Source: Candidatus Altimarinota bacterium (GTDB taxonomy: Bacteria; Patescibacteriota; Gracilibacteria; UBA4473). Taken from it: DNA of 64,000 nucleotides. This document shows positions 51,141 to 59,947 of this stretch, in pieces. The stretch lies in NCBI GenBank assembly GCA_021734395.1, contig JAIPJB010000004.1:62001-126000 (forward strand), given 5' to 3'. The number at the start of each line of letters is the position of its first letter. The stretch's first letter is position 1. A model generated the notes under the pieces. That model was given only the letters and a program-made list of their open reading frames with translations. It was not told the DNA's origin and did no database searches. A program made the translations under genes and the position numbers.

Positions 51141-52436
51141 TTGCTACAGTCTATTCACACAGAAATAGGAAACATTCCTCTCTGGAGTGTTTTTCCCTTT
51201 ATTGGGATTTTGTTATCTATTGCCATCTTCCCTCTCATCAATGAAAAATGGTGGCACCATAATTTCCCAAAAGTTTCTGCTTTTTGGGGATTTTTGGGAC
51301 TTATGATTCTTTTTTTTACCGCCGATACAGCTCATTTGGTAAGTGAGCTCGGGCATGTAGGGCTCGAATTTTTTAGCTTTATTAGTCTTATCGGTTCGTT
51401 ATACGTGATTGCTCTGGGAATCTACATCCAGGGCAATCTCAGAGCTCACCCGGTAGTCAATGCATCCATAATGCTGATCGGGGTGGTGATCGCAAACCTT
51501 ATGGCTACCACAGGAGCTGCAATGGTATTGATTCCTTTTTTGATCAATACCAACAAAGAAAGAGTAAATATAAAGCATACGGTTATCTTTTTTATTTTTA
51601 CCGTTGCCAATATCGGAGGATGCTTAACGCCTATTGGCGATCCCCCCTTATTTTTAGGATTTCTGAAAGGTGTTCCTTTTTTCTGGACACTCAGTTTAAT
51701 TCCAAACTGGGCTTTTACGGCAGGAATTGTAATATTTGTATACCTCATTGTTGATACATTGCTCTATAATTCCGAGCCAAAAAAAGCAATCGAAAGAGAT
51801 GAAGCCCATACAAAACTGGTAAAAATTCATGGTGGAAAAAACTTTCTTCTTGTTTTAGCTGTTGTGGCTTCAGTTCTCTGGCTTCCTTTGGGAATAAGAG
51901 AACTGGTAATGATTGCGGCGGCAGGAGTTTCGCTCTGGATAACCCCCAATAAGAAAATTATAGGGAAAATAAATACCAGAGAAAAAAACGAATTCTCTTG
52001 GTTCCCAGTCAAGGAGGTTTCTATACTTTTTGCAGGAATTTTTACAACCATGATTCCTGCTCTGTCCATTCTGAAATCATCAGGAGGAAGCTTGGGAATA
52101 GATACTCCTGTTGAATTTTTCTTTGCCACAGGAGCTTTATCTGCATTTTTAGATAATGCTCCTACCTATTTAGTATTTTTCACTACAGGACAAGGTATGG
52201 ACTGGCCATTAGGTGCCAAGTTGGTAGCAGGCGTTCCAGACTATATTCTTACCGGAATTTCTACCGGTGCTGTATTTTTTGGAGCACTCACCTATATAGG
52301 CAATGCTCCAAACTTTATGGTGAAATCCTACGCTGAAAGCCGTGGGATAAAAATGCCTTCTTTTTTTGGTTACATGGTATGGAGTGTGCTCATATTAGGA
52401 ATAATATTCCTCGCCCATTCCTACTTCTTTTTATAA
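51141..52436 (+). CDS. Na+/H+ antiporter, NhaD/citrate-transporter (IT superfamily) type
   Basis: 431 residues with about 11-12 membrane helices in two inverted halves. The half-site motifs are NIGGCLTPIGDPPLFLGFLK and, in the second half, FFATGALSAFLDNAPTYLVF and ALTYIGNAPNFMVKSYAESR. These match NhaD-type sodium/proton antiporters. I use the TTG start at 51141 because AGGAGG lies five bases before it; there is no better ATG. It has its own structured leader and terminator, unlike its compact neighbours, and may be regulated by an ion. Confidence 0.85.
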   Translation: MLQSIHTEIGNIPLWSVFPFIGILLSIAIFPLINEKWWHHNFPKVSAFWGFLGLMILFFTADTAHLVSELGHVGLEFFSFISLIGSLYVIALGIYIQGNLRAHPVVNASIMLIGVVIANLMATTGAAMVLIPFLINTNKERVNIKHTVIFFIFTVANIGGCLTPIGDPPLFLGFLKGVPFFWTLSLIPNWAFTAGIVIFVYLIVDTLLYNSEPKKAIERDEAHTKLVKIHGGKNFLLVLAVVASVLWLPLGIRELVMIAAAGVSLWITPNKKIIGKINTREKNEFSWFPVKEVSILFAGIFTTMIPALSILKSSGGSLGIDTPVEFFFATGALSAFLDNAPTYLVFFTTGQGMDWPLGAKLVAGVPDYILTGISTGAVFFGALTYIGNAPNFMVKSYAESRGIKMPSFFGYMVWSVLILGIIFLAHSYFFL

Positions 52437-52455
52437 TAATAGCCTGACCTATTCT

Positions 52456-52497
52456 GAACCCGCATTGAAACATAATGCGGGTTCTTTTCCTTTTTAT
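52456..52497 (+). terminator. rho-independent terminator after the antiporter gene
   Basis: GAACCCGCATT and AATGCGGGTTC arms around GAAACAT, followed by TTTTCCTTTTT. Confidence 0.9.
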
Positions 52498-52499
52498 TG

Positions 52500-52520
52500 T
52501 TGAACATATTTTTTGTTCAA
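52500..52520. repeat. dispersed 21-bp palindrome (intergenic copy)
   Basis: TTGAACA, seven bases, then TGTTCAA. It is the only intergenic copy, between the antiporter terminator and the murA 3' end. Confidence 0.88.
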
Positions 52521-52533
52521 TAATTGAAGATTG

Positions 52534-53805
52534 TTAATTGATACGCTCGATCTTTGCTCCCAATTTCTGCAGATTCTCTTCGAAGTGTTCATATCCCCGA
52601 TCAATATACTGAATATTGGTCACTTTGGTTGTTCCCCGAGCAACAAGTCCAGCTAAGACCATCGCTGCTCCGGCTCTCAAATCCCAGCTCTGAACCTCCG
52701 TTCCTTTGAGCTTCACAGGCCCCTGTACTTTGGCCTGATGAGCATTGAGGAATTCTACATCCGCTCCCATTTTTTCCAGTTCGTGCAAATAGGTCAGACG
52801 GTTTTCAAAGAGCGTTTCAAAAATCAATGATTCCCCTTCACACTGAGTCAGTAAAACTCCAAATGGAGATTGTAAATCCGTAGAGAATCCTGGATAGATT
52901 GCTGTCTGAAGTTTGGGAATAGCGTGAAGTTTTTTGTTCGAGAAAACATGAAGCGCCTTTTCTTTCATTTCAAATTCAGCACCAATGCGTTTCAGGGCTC
53001 CATAAAAAGAAAAGAGTTCCGTATGATCGACATTACGAATCAAGAGCTCTCCTTTGGTGAGCAATCCTGCAATCGCGTATGTCCCAACCAGTAAACCATC
53101 CGGAGGAATTTCAAATGATCCACCGCGGAGTTTTTTTGTGCCAATAATTTTCAAATGATGAGTCCCAATACCTTCAATCTGTGCTCCCATCAAAACCAAC
53201 ATTCGCAACGTCGCCTGCACATGTGGCTCAGCCGCGCAAAAATACATCTCGGATGTTTCGGGTTTCCCGGCCAGAAACATGGCCAGATTTTCAGTTCCCG
53301 TCACAGACGCTTCAGAGAGCAATAGCCTCGTATGGGCTAATTTGGATTCAGAAAATGTCAGCGATAATTTCTTTTCCTGACGAGAAATCTCTGCCCCCAG
53401 TGTCTGAAATCCATCTGTGTGGATAAAATTCGGGCGTGCGCCCAAAATACATCCTCCCGGTTGCACGATTTCTGCTTCACCAAATCGAGACAAAAGCGGT
53501 CCCAGAACCAAAATAGAAGCACGAAGCTTACAAACTTTCTGACATTTTTTGAGTGCCTGAAGATCGACGTCTCTGGCCTGAACAGAAACGGTTTTCTCTG
53601 CTAAATCTCGCTCTACTTGCACCCCCATTTCCTCAAAAATAGTCAGGAGTGTCGCGATGTCTTCAATGTCAGGAACGTTATGAAACGTACATTTTTCAGA
53701 GGTCAAAAGTGCCGCGCACAACATCGGTAATGCGGCATTCTTTGCTCCAGAAATAGAAATTTCACCGTGTAACTGAGAACCACCTTCTACTAGAAAATAA
53801 CTCAT
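52534..53805 (-). CDS. murA: UDP-N-acetylglucosamine 1-carboxyvinyltransferase
   Basis: 423-residue MurA, which commits UDP-GlcNAc to peptidoglycan synthesis using PEP. SGAKNAALP with Lys22, the loop QPGGCILGARPNFIHTDGF with catalytic Cys119 (fosfomycin-sensitive type), and the C-terminal IQYIDRGYEHFEENLQKLGA are all present. The start ATG overlaps the dgt stop (ATGA), so the two are coupled, an odd pairing of wall and nucleotide metabolism. Confidence 0.97.
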   Translation of the reverse strand: MSYFLVEGGSQLHGEISISGAKNAALPMLCAALLTSEKCTFHNVPDIEDIATLLTIFEEMGVQVERDLAEKTVSVQARDVDLQALKKCQKVCKLRASILVLGPLLSRFGEAEIVQPGGCILGARPNFIHTDGFQTLGAEISRQEKKLSLTFSESKLAHTRLLLSEASVTGTENLAMFLAGKPETSEMYFCAAEPHVQATLRMLVLMGAQIEGIGTHHLKIIGTKKLRGGSFEIPPDGLLVGTYAIAGLLTKGELLIRNVDHTELFSFYGALKRIGAEFEMKEKALHVFSNKKLHAIPKLQTAIYPGFSTDLQSPFGVLLTQCEGESLIFETLFENRLTYLHELEKMGADVEFLNAHQAKVQGPVKLKGTEVQSWDLRAGAAMVLAGLVARGTTKVTNIQYIDRGYEHFEENLQKLGAKIERIN

Positions 53806-54932
53806 TTTTTTGAGGTTATTGTGTCAAAATACATTTTTTCTGCAAATTCATCCGTCATCCCAGCAATGTAATCGCAGACTCTGCGGTGTAGATTTTCCTC
53901 TTGCATAAAACGATCCGGGAGCTGGTCAGGATGAGAGAGAAAGTAATCGAAAAGTTCGACAATAATTTTTTGCCCTTTTTCGGCTGACGTACGAACCACC
54001 GGAGAAAGGTAATAACGATCCCAGAGGAACTGCTTTAATGATCGGAATTTTTTAAAGAAATCTTTTTCAAAAGCCACAATCCGATGTGAACAATTCTGCA
54101 CATCTTGGAGTGTCTGAATATGAAACCGCTGAATATTCTCTTGTGTGTCCTGTACAATCTGAAGCAATAAATGACGGATGATTCGACGAATAAGTGCCGA
54201 TCTGTCTTTCCTTTCTTTGGGTTCCAAAGTCGTTATCGCTTCATGAACTAAATCCAGCGAAGAAAGATCTTCCAGAGAGAAAAAGTCTCCCCTCAGTCCA
54301 TCTTCTAAGTCCGCCGACAAATAGGCTATTTCGTCTGAAACATCGACTAATTGGGCTTCCATATGAGGCCAATGAATAATCCTTCCTTCTTCTGGTCGGT
54401 CAAAAAAAGTCTCGTGTTTCTGAATCCCTTCCCGAACTTCATAGGTGAGATTAAGTCCCGGAAAATCCTGGTATCGCGATTCAAAGACTTCCACAATGCG
54501 TAAACTTTGAGCATTGTGTTCGAAACGGGAACCATGCTCTTTCATTTTTGAGTCCAAAGTCTCCTCTCCCGAGTGCCCAAAAGGCGGATGTCCCAGATCA
54601 TGAGCCAGTGCAATCGCTTCGGCCAAATCTTCATTCAGCTGCAAATTTCGAGCTAGGTCCCGAGCAATCTGTACCACCTCCAATGTATGACTGAGTCGAT
54701 TTCGAAAATGATCGCCCTTGGATGGAGGAACTACCTGCATTTTTCCTTTCAAACGACGAAAAGCTTTGGTGTGGATAATCCGATCCCGATCTCTCTGAAA
54801 AGGAAGTCTTTCTGGATCTGGTATTTCCGGATATTCTCTTCCCCGAGAATCAGCGTTTCTCTGAGCATACGAAGCTAACCCCTGATCAAATCTTTCCGCA
54901 AAAGCCGTACCGTCCAATGTTTTTTTGCTCAT
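53802..54932 (-). CDS. dgt: dGTPase-like HD-domain triphosphohydrolase
   Basis: 376 residues started at MSKKTLDGTAFAERFDQGLA; the frame is open further upstream but has no support. HD residues are in RNRLSHTLEVVQIARDLARN and AIALAHDLGHPPFGHSGEE; the N-terminus has the FQRDRDRIIHTKAFRRLKGK motif of dNTP triphosphohydrolases. It hydrolyses dNTPs (often dGTP) to nucleoside and tripolyphosphate. Expressed from a TTGCAA-N16-TACAAT promoter that overlaps the start of a small divergent gene. Confidence 0.93.
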   Translation of the reverse strand: MSKKTLDGTAFAERFDQGLASYAQRNADSRGREYPEIPDPERLPFQRDRDRIIHTKAFRRLKGKMQVVPPSKGDHFRNRLSHTLEVVQIARDLARNLQLNEDLAEAIALAHDLGHPPFGHSGEETLDSKMKEHGSRFEHNAQSLRIVEVFESRYQDFPGLNLTYEVREGIQKHETFFDRPEEGRIIHWPHMEAQLVDVSDEIAYLSADLEDGLRGDFFSLEDLSSLDLVHEAITTLEPKERKDRSALIRRIIRHLLLQIVQDTQENIQRFHIQTLQDVQNCSHRIVAFEKDFFKKFRSLKQFLWDRYYLSPVVRTSAEKGQKIIVELFDYFLSHPDQLPDRFMQEENLHRRVCDYIAGMTDEFAEKMYFDTITSKK

Positions 54933-54943
54933 GAGACAAAAGG

Positions 54944-54971
54944 ATTGTAAAATTCGCAGTGATGATTGCAA
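54944..54971 (-). promoter_or_regulatory. promoter of dgt-murA
   Basis: TTGCAA, 16 bases, TACAAT, 11 bases, ATG. The -35 box lies inside the first codons of the divergent 53-residue gene. Confidence 0.65.
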
Positions 54972-55123
54972 AAGAAAAAGATTCTTCTCCATTCGGATTT
55001 GATATGCAAGACCAACACACGAAGATTCGAGAGTGGGATCAGGATCTCTTGCGTCAAACAAAATCTTTGTGGGGTATTCAGAGTGTAGAAACATCCATTC
55101 AATTTTCAGAAACTCATGAATAA
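54962..55123 (+). CDS. small protein, 53 residues, upstream of the LemA-like gene
   Basis: ATG 54962 opens a frame of 53 codons beginning MIAKEKDSSPFGFDMQDQHT and ending TSIQFSETHE, with stop TAA overlapping the next gene's ATG by eight bases. Overlap of this kind is common here and suggests coupling. A TAAAAT box with a 17-base-spaced TTGCTC lies just upstream. The product is soluble and helical, acidic at both ends. It is too short for certainty and no family is recognised. Confidence 0.55.
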   Translation: MIAKEKDSSPFGFDMQDQHTKIREWDQDLLRQTKSLWGIQSVETSIQFSETHE

Positions 55124-55796
55124 TTACCTCCACCAAGACCCCTACCCTAGCCATTGGGGCGGACCCCCCTGGTATGAGATATGGATCGAAAAATTTCTGA
55201 ATTTTTTTCCTCAATCCTGGCAAGAAAATTTTGTACAATTTTTCCTTTGGCTTCGAGATTTTTGGATGGAATATTCAGCCTGGATACTTCTGGTACTCGT
55301 GATTTTGGCTGTGATGAAACTCTCCTACAACGCTCTCAGACGACGAGAAAAAAACATTCAGAAGCTCTGGCGATTTGTGCTCTTTTTTCTGTCAAAGCGA
55401 CAGATGATGATTCCCCTCATCTATACGCTTGCCCAGCGGGATAATATTCTCACTCCCGCACAACTTCAGGAATTGCTTTCCATTCGAAATACATGCCGAA
55501 CGTTTTCTCTTCGCCACAATCCAGAAGAACGAATCAAGCACGAAAAAAAAGTCTCTCGAATTTTATTCGAATATTTTTCGATTCTCGAAAGAAAAGGAAA
55601 AATTCAACAAAATAATACTCTCCAACGAATCATGAAGGATTTAGAGTTTATTGATGAAAAACTCGTGCAGGTTCAAAAAGCATATAACACGGAAGCTCGA
55701 AATTGGAATGTGACATATGATATTTTTCCGCTGCGAATTTTGGGAAGTTTATTTCGATTTCATCGGTTTCAGCCTTTTGTAGAAGAAAACAAATGA
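55116..55796 (+). CDS. LemA-like membrane protein
   Basis: 226 residues. An N-terminal segment rich in Trp and Tyr leads to one transmembrane helix (about 54-70), then a helical cytoplasmic or extracellular domain. The last 60 residues (MKDLEFIDEKLVQVQKAYNT, ARNWNVTYDIFPLRILGSLF, FHRFQPFVEE) match the end of LemA family proteins, in which YN pairs and a P-x-x-x-A/I stretch recur. LemA function is not well known. It overlaps lgt by four bases (ATGA). Confidence 0.75.
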   Translation: MNNYLHQDPYPSHWGGPPWYEIWIEKFLNFFPQSWQENFVQFFLWLRDFWMEYSAWILLVLVILAVMKLSYNALRRREKNIQKLWRFVLFFLSKRQMMIPLIYTLAQRDNILTPAQLQELLSIRNTCRTFSLRHNPEERIKHEKKVSRILFEYFSILERKGKIQQNNTLQRIMKDLEFIDEKLVQVQKAYNTEARNWNVTYDIFPLRILGSLFRFHRFQPFVEENK

Positions 55797-56566
55797 TCTG
55801 GGATTTTAATCCGATAGCATTTTCCGTGTTCGGTCTTGATGTCCGATGGTATAGCTTAAGTTATATCGCGGGATTTTTTTTAGCGCTTTGGTGGGGATAT
55901 CGATTGCAACAAAAAGCACTTTCTGCTCCTCTTTCCCGAGAACAATTTGAAACTCTTATTTTCGGGACTTTCTTCTCGGGGGTTATTGGAGGGCGTCTCG
56001 GGCATTTTTTGTTTTATTCTCCTGAAATATTTGTGCAAAATTTCAGTGAAATCTTCAAAGTATGGCATGGAGGGATGTCTATTCATGGAGGTCTTTTAGG
56101 GGCGCTCTTCTTTCTCTGGTGGTGGTCGAGAGAAAAAAATATTTCTCTCTTACGTATAACTGATATCTTGGTCATTCCCCTCTCGGTAACACTTATTTTC
56201 GGACGTATTGGAAATTTTTTGAATGGAGAACTCGTCGGTCGTCCAACAGATCAGATTTGGGGGGTTATTTTCCCTCATATCGACAACCAACTTCGTCACC
56301 CAAGTCAATTATACGAAGCCGCAAAAAATGTCATTCTGAGCATCCTCCTGATCTTTTTTTTCGTGCAAAAAAAATGGCAACAGAAAGGATTTCTAACGGT
56401 ATCTTTTTTGGTCGGATACGGCATTCTCCGATTTATTGTCGAATTTTTCAAAAAACCAGAAGGAATGATTTTATGGCTTACTACGGGGCAAGTGCTCTGT
56501 TTAGGAATGATCGGAATCGGATTTTTACTCGCAAAAAAAATGAATTTTTGGCACAATGTCCCATGA
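55793..56566 (+). CDS. lgt: prolipoprotein diacylglyceryl transferase
   Basis: 257-residue, seven-helix Lgt, which attaches diacylglycerol to the lipobox Cys of prolipoproteins. Marks are VRWYSLSYIAGFFLALWWG, KVWHGGMSIHGGLLGAL (the family's core HGG region), FGRIGNFLNGELVGRPTD and HPSQLYEA. A lipoprotein gene follows immediately, and lspA is at 31 kb, so the lipidation route is encoded here. Confidence 0.96.
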   Translation: MIWDFNPIAFSVFGLDVRWYSLSYIAGFFLALWWGYRLQQKALSAPLSREQFETLIFGTFFSGVIGGRLGHFLFYSPEIFVQNFSEIFKVWHGGMSIHGGLLGALFFLWWWSREKNISLLRITDILVIPLSVTLIFGRIGNFLNGELVGRPTDQIWGVIFPHIDNQLRHPSQLYEAAKNVILSILLIFFFVQKKWQQKGFLTVSFLVGYGILRFIVEFFKKPEGMILWLTTGQVLCLGMIGIGFLLAKKMNFWHNVP

Positions 56567-56573
56567 TATTTCT

Positions 56574-57212
56574 ATGATAAAAAAAACATTCGTTTTCTTG
56601 TGTGCTCTTTTCCTTCTGGGGTGTGGGAATAATGAAGAAGGTCAATTTGATAATATTGCTCAACGACTAGAAACCGAACGAGGCAAACTCGATGGGCTTT
56701 TCCCGGAAACCAGGAAAGTGTATCTCACTGAATTTTTTGATTTTGGATGTAGCCATTGCGCTCAAGCACATAATGTTTTGAAAAAGCTTGAACGGGAATT
56801 CAACGGCCAACTTATTGTTGAGAAAAAACATTATTCTATTTATCCAGAATATAAAATTGTGGCAGAAGCTTCCGAGTGTTCGCGAAACCAAGGAAAATTT
56901 GAAGATTTTCACAATCTCTATTTTGATGAATATTTCGGAGAAACCGATCCCGAAATACTGCAGGAAATGATCCTGCAGCTGAATCTCAATCTCAATGACT
57001 TTATTATTTGTCTGGAATCTGGAGCGACAAAGGACAAAATAGAAATGGAAAGCCGTCAGGCAAAAAAATATGGAGCGAAGGGAACCCCTTTCTTTGTCAT
57101 TAATGAAGACACAACAATCCCTGGGCTTCTCCCAGAAGGAACATTCCGAAATCTTATAGAAAATCTTCTTGAACCTGAATCAAACGAAGAAAATCCTGAC
57201 AGTGAAAAATGA
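56574..57212 (+). CDS. DsbA-like thiol oxidoreductase lipoprotein
   Basis: 212 residues: lipoprotein signal (MIKKTFVFLCALFLLGCGNN, lipobox LLGC) and a thioredoxin-fold DsbA domain with active site CSHC in FFDFGCSHCAQAHNVLKKL, the helical insert, and the cis-Pro loop KGTPFFVINE. It would introduce or shuffle disulfides in secreted proteins, several of which here have paired cysteines. The start M-I-K-K is preferred over the earlier ATG at 56556, which lies in the lgt end. Confidence 0.9.
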   Translation: MIKKTFVFLCALFLLGCGNNEEGQFDNIAQRLETERGKLDGLFPETRKVYLTEFFDFGCSHCAQAHNVLKKLEREFNGQLIVEKKHYSIYPEYKIVAEASECSRNQGKFEDFHNLYFDEYFGETDPEILQEMILQLNLNLNDFIICLESGATKDKIEMESRQAKKYGAKGTPFFVINEDTTIPGLLPEGTFRNLIENLLEPESNEENPDSEK

Positions 57213-57490
57213 AAATCACTGAGTGGAAGAAAAAAGTAGAAAAAAAACTGCAGTGTGAAAATCAGTCTTTTTTGCGTGTCAAAGTATCCCCCGGAATGGC
57301 TAAAAATGAAATAGCCGAAATCCTCGAAGACAGCGAGAATACTGTAAAAATTCGCATTGCCGCACCACCGGAAAAAGGAAAAGCCAATAGCGAACTCTGC
57401 AAATTTTTAGCGGATTATTTTGACTGCCGATGTCAGATTCTTTCCGGACAAACTCATTCGCTCAAACTCATACAATTAGATCGAAACTAA
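57209..57490 (+). CDS. DUF167 / YggU family protein
   Basis: 93 residues matching the UPF0235 (YggU) family: FLRVKVSPGMAKNEIAEILE and VKIRIAAPPEKGKANSELCK, then the LSGQTHSLKLIQL end. Function of the family is unknown. The ATG overlaps the previous stop (ATGA), so it is coupled to the DsbA-like lipoprotein. The 3' end overlaps the transketolase gene by four bases, convergent. Confidence 0.9.
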   Translation: MKITEWKKKVEKKLQCENQSFLRVKVSPGMAKNEIAEILEDSENTVKIRIAAPPEKGKANSELCKFLADYFDCRCQILSGQTHSLKLIQLDRN

Positions 57491-59388
57491 ATCTTTTTGA
57501 GAACTTCTTCGATGGCTTCTTGTCCAATGCCGGCAGACCGGTACAGTTCTTCCGGCTTTCCGGAAAGCTGATATTCCCGTACCCCCAAGGCCTGGTAAAA
57601 GTCCAGAGAAATATTTCTTTCAGCGACGAACCGAGCGACGCCAGAAGCAATGCCGCTATAAGGATTGTGATCCTGAACAATCAATACTTTTTTTGTTTTG
57701 CGCAGAGAGTCCTCCAGTGTGGTATCGAATTGTTTATTTGAACTCGCAATGATAATTTCCGCATCAATACCCGTTTCTTCCCGCGCTTTCAAAGCTTGGA
57801 TTACCATTGGACCACTCGCGACAATCGTCACCTTCTTTCCTGTCCGTAAAAGATCACACTTTCCGTATTCATACTGATACTCTTTATCGTATAAAATTGA
57901 TCCGTCTTCCTTCGTCAAAACAGGAATTTTGTGGCGCCCCATACGGACATAAAAATTTCCGTAATGAGTCGCTGCATAACGAATGATTCGATCACAATGA
58001 TTGGGGTCGGCTGGTTCGATAGCATGTGTGTGAAATAATCCTTCCATTGATCCCATATCATCGATAACCTGATGGGTTGGACCATCTTCTCCGACTGACA
58101 ACCCACAGTGTGTAGAAACCATCTTTACGTTGGTTCTATTGATATCATTAACCCGAGCTTGGTCTTTGGCCCGAGAAGTCATAAATGCGCCGAAAGTTGA
58201 GCAAAAAGGAACAAAACTCGACAAGGACAATCCTCCATTGGCCGAAACCATATTCTGTTCCGCAATACCAAATTCAAGAAACTGGTCGGGAAGTTTTTTT
58301 TCTACAAAATCTGTTTTCACAGAGCCAGAGAGATCTGCGGTAGAAGCCAAAACATTCTTATTTCGCTGTGCCAGATCCAATAAAGCTTTCCCATACGCGG
58401 AACGACAATCTGTCATTTCGTCAGGTGAATATTCATATGGCTCACCACATTCAAGAGAAATTGGACTCAGATCATCCGGAAATTCTGTCCTTGGAGGCCG
58501 AAAGTTTCGATCCTGTCGGAATGTCGCCAGCATTCCCTGTTCCTCCAAATCCAACGGCATTTTTTCGAGCATCTGATCGATTACGTCTGGTTTGGGAACT
58601 TTTCCATGCCAAGTGGCTTTAAATTGCCGACCATCTTCTTCAAGTTCAGGAATCCCCTTCCCCATAATGGTTTCTGCAACGACAACCGTGGGACGATCTG
58701 ATTTGTCGGCTTCGCCAATTGCATGCCAGATTGCTTCATCATCGTGTCCATCAATTCGCAAAACATTCCATTTTGCAGCTGAAAAAAGAGCCGCAATATC
58801 TATCGGCAGAATATTCTGCAGTGAATCCGAGAGTTGAACTCGATTCGCATCCACAAAAACCACGAAATTATTCAGTTTGTATTTCGCTGCAAAAAGCATC
58901 ATTTCGTGAACTTGTCCCTCCTGTAATTCCCCGTCTCCTACTAAAACAAATACTTTTTTATTGGTCTTTTTTTTCTTTTCCGCTACAGCCATACCAGAAG
59001 CGACCGAAACACCGATACCCAAAGGCCCTGTCCCATAATAAATACCCGGAATATGACGAGTAACGTGTCCTTCGAATACCGAACCGATTTGGCGAAATCC
59101 TTGAATCACATCTTCGGGATCCACGACACCCATTTCAGCTAAAATCGAATACACCCCCGGAGAAATATGCCCGTTGGACACCACTATTTTTTCTTCTGTT
59201 TGAGACAAACGGAAGGCATACAAAACCGAAAGAATATTGAGACTCGAAAGAGATCCTCCTGGGTGCCCAGACTGAGATGTGCGCAACATCTGGAGAATAG
59301 TTCTCTTGCAGCTTTTTCGAAAAGTATCGAGAAATTTGAGCCGCTGGGGTCCGAGCTTTTGATCCGAAGAAGGGAAAGAAAAATCCAT
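57487..59388 (-). CDS. tkt: transketolase
   Basis: 633-residue single-chain transketolase of the pentose phosphate pathway. The N-terminal TPP domain has TSQSGHPGGSLSSLNILSVL, GPLGIGVSVASGMAVAEKKK and the GDGELQEGQVHEMMLFAAKY motif. The pyrimidine domain contains FLEFGIAEQNMVSANGGLSL and the C-terminal domain KVTIVASGPMVIQALKAREE. Length is near the family norm. It is the only carbohydrate enzyme of the window and stands alone. Confidence 0.94.
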   Translation of the reverse strand: MDFSFPSSDQKLGPQRLKFLDTFRKSCKRTILQMLRTSQSGHPGGSLSSLNILSVLYAFRLSQTEEKIVVSNGHISPGVYSILAEMGVVDPEDVIQGFRQIGSVFEGHVTRHIPGIYYGTGPLGIGVSVASGMAVAEKKKKTNKKVFVLVGDGELQEGQVHEMMLFAAKYKLNNFVVFVDANRVQLSDSLQNILPIDIAALFSAAKWNVLRIDGHDDEAIWHAIGEADKSDRPTVVVAETIMGKGIPELEEDGRQFKATWHGKVPKPDVIDQMLEKMPLDLEEQGMLATFRQDRNFRPPRTEFPDDLSPISLECGEPYEYSPDEMTDCRSAYGKALLDLAQRNKNVLASTADLSGSVKTDFVEKKLPDQFLEFGIAEQNMVSANGGLSLSSFVPFCSTFGAFMTSRAKDQARVNDINRTNVKMVSTHCGLSVGEDGPTHQVIDDMGSMEGLFHTHAIEPADPNHCDRIIRYAATHYGNFYVRMGRHKIPVLTKEDGSILYDKEYQYEYGKCDLLRTGKKVTIVASGPMVIQALKAREETGIDAEIIIASSNKQFDTTLEDSLRKTKKVLIVQDHNPYSGIASGVARFVAERNISLDFYQALGVREYQLSGKPEELYRSAGIGQEAIEEVLKKI

Positions 59389-59409
59389 GCCAATATTTTA
59401 TTTGAGGGA

Positions 59410-59438
59410 ATTCTAAAGGGCTCTCTTGAAAAACTCAA
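59410..59438 (-). promoter_or_regulatory. promoter of the transketolase gene
   Basis: TTGAGT, 17 bases, TAGAAT, about 20 bases before the ATG. Confidence 0.5.
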
Positions 59439-59477
59439 GACGAGAATAAAAACAGAAAAACTTGTTTTAAAGGGTTC

Positions 59478-59506
59478 TTGACAAAAAACAAAATCAAGAT
59501 TAAAAA
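59478..59506 (+). promoter_or_regulatory. promoter of the 59526 gene
   Basis: TTGACA, 17 bases, TAAAAA, about 20 bases before the ATG. Confidence 0.5.
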
Positions 59507-59525
59507 TGTTTTACTAAAAAGTATC

Positions 59526-59946
59526 ATGCAAGAAACAATCGAAAAAAACTCGCCTCTGTCTTCTTCACTCCAAAGAGAATGTGATCAGATAATCCCTCTG
59601 ATCCAAAACATGAGAAATCACACCGTTGGTTCAGCGGAAAAGTATAATGAATACGAACAACAAGTGAAAAATCAGGACACGAAAATACTCGCAATACTCA
59701 AGCAAGAACTCGAAGACAAAACCGAAACGGAAGTTATCGAAATATTCCAAGCGTTTGCGTCCTACTGTAAAGAAATTTCTTATACTCCTCGTATATTCCA
59801 AGAATCTCTGGATGTTCTCAATACCGAAAAATCAATAATAAAAATCTTAGCAATATTATTCGGAGCAGAAAAAAAAACGAATCGAAAACGAACAAAACGA
59901 AGTCCATGAACTAGTAGAAAAAAGTCTTGGAAAACAACAACAATAA
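59526..59946 (+). CDS. hypothetical helical protein with a frameshift in a run of nine A
   Basis: Starts MQETIEKNSPLSSSLQRECD and is helical throughout. The frame as written ends at 59909 with KTNRKRTKRSP. If the nine-A run at about 59869-59877 is read as eight, the frame continues with KKRIENEQNEVHELVEKSLG and KQQQ to a TAA at 59946, two bases before the convergent GDSL gene. That ending suits the helical, Glu-rich protein much better. Either a base was gained, or slippage on the A-run makes both products. No family is recognised. Confidence 0.6.
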
Positions 59947-59947
59947 T

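Noticed and set aside
53419-54780. Replication origin from two TGTGGATAA sites
   Set aside because: The two sites lie 1.3 kb apart inside murA and dgt, with no cluster or AT-rich unwinding element.
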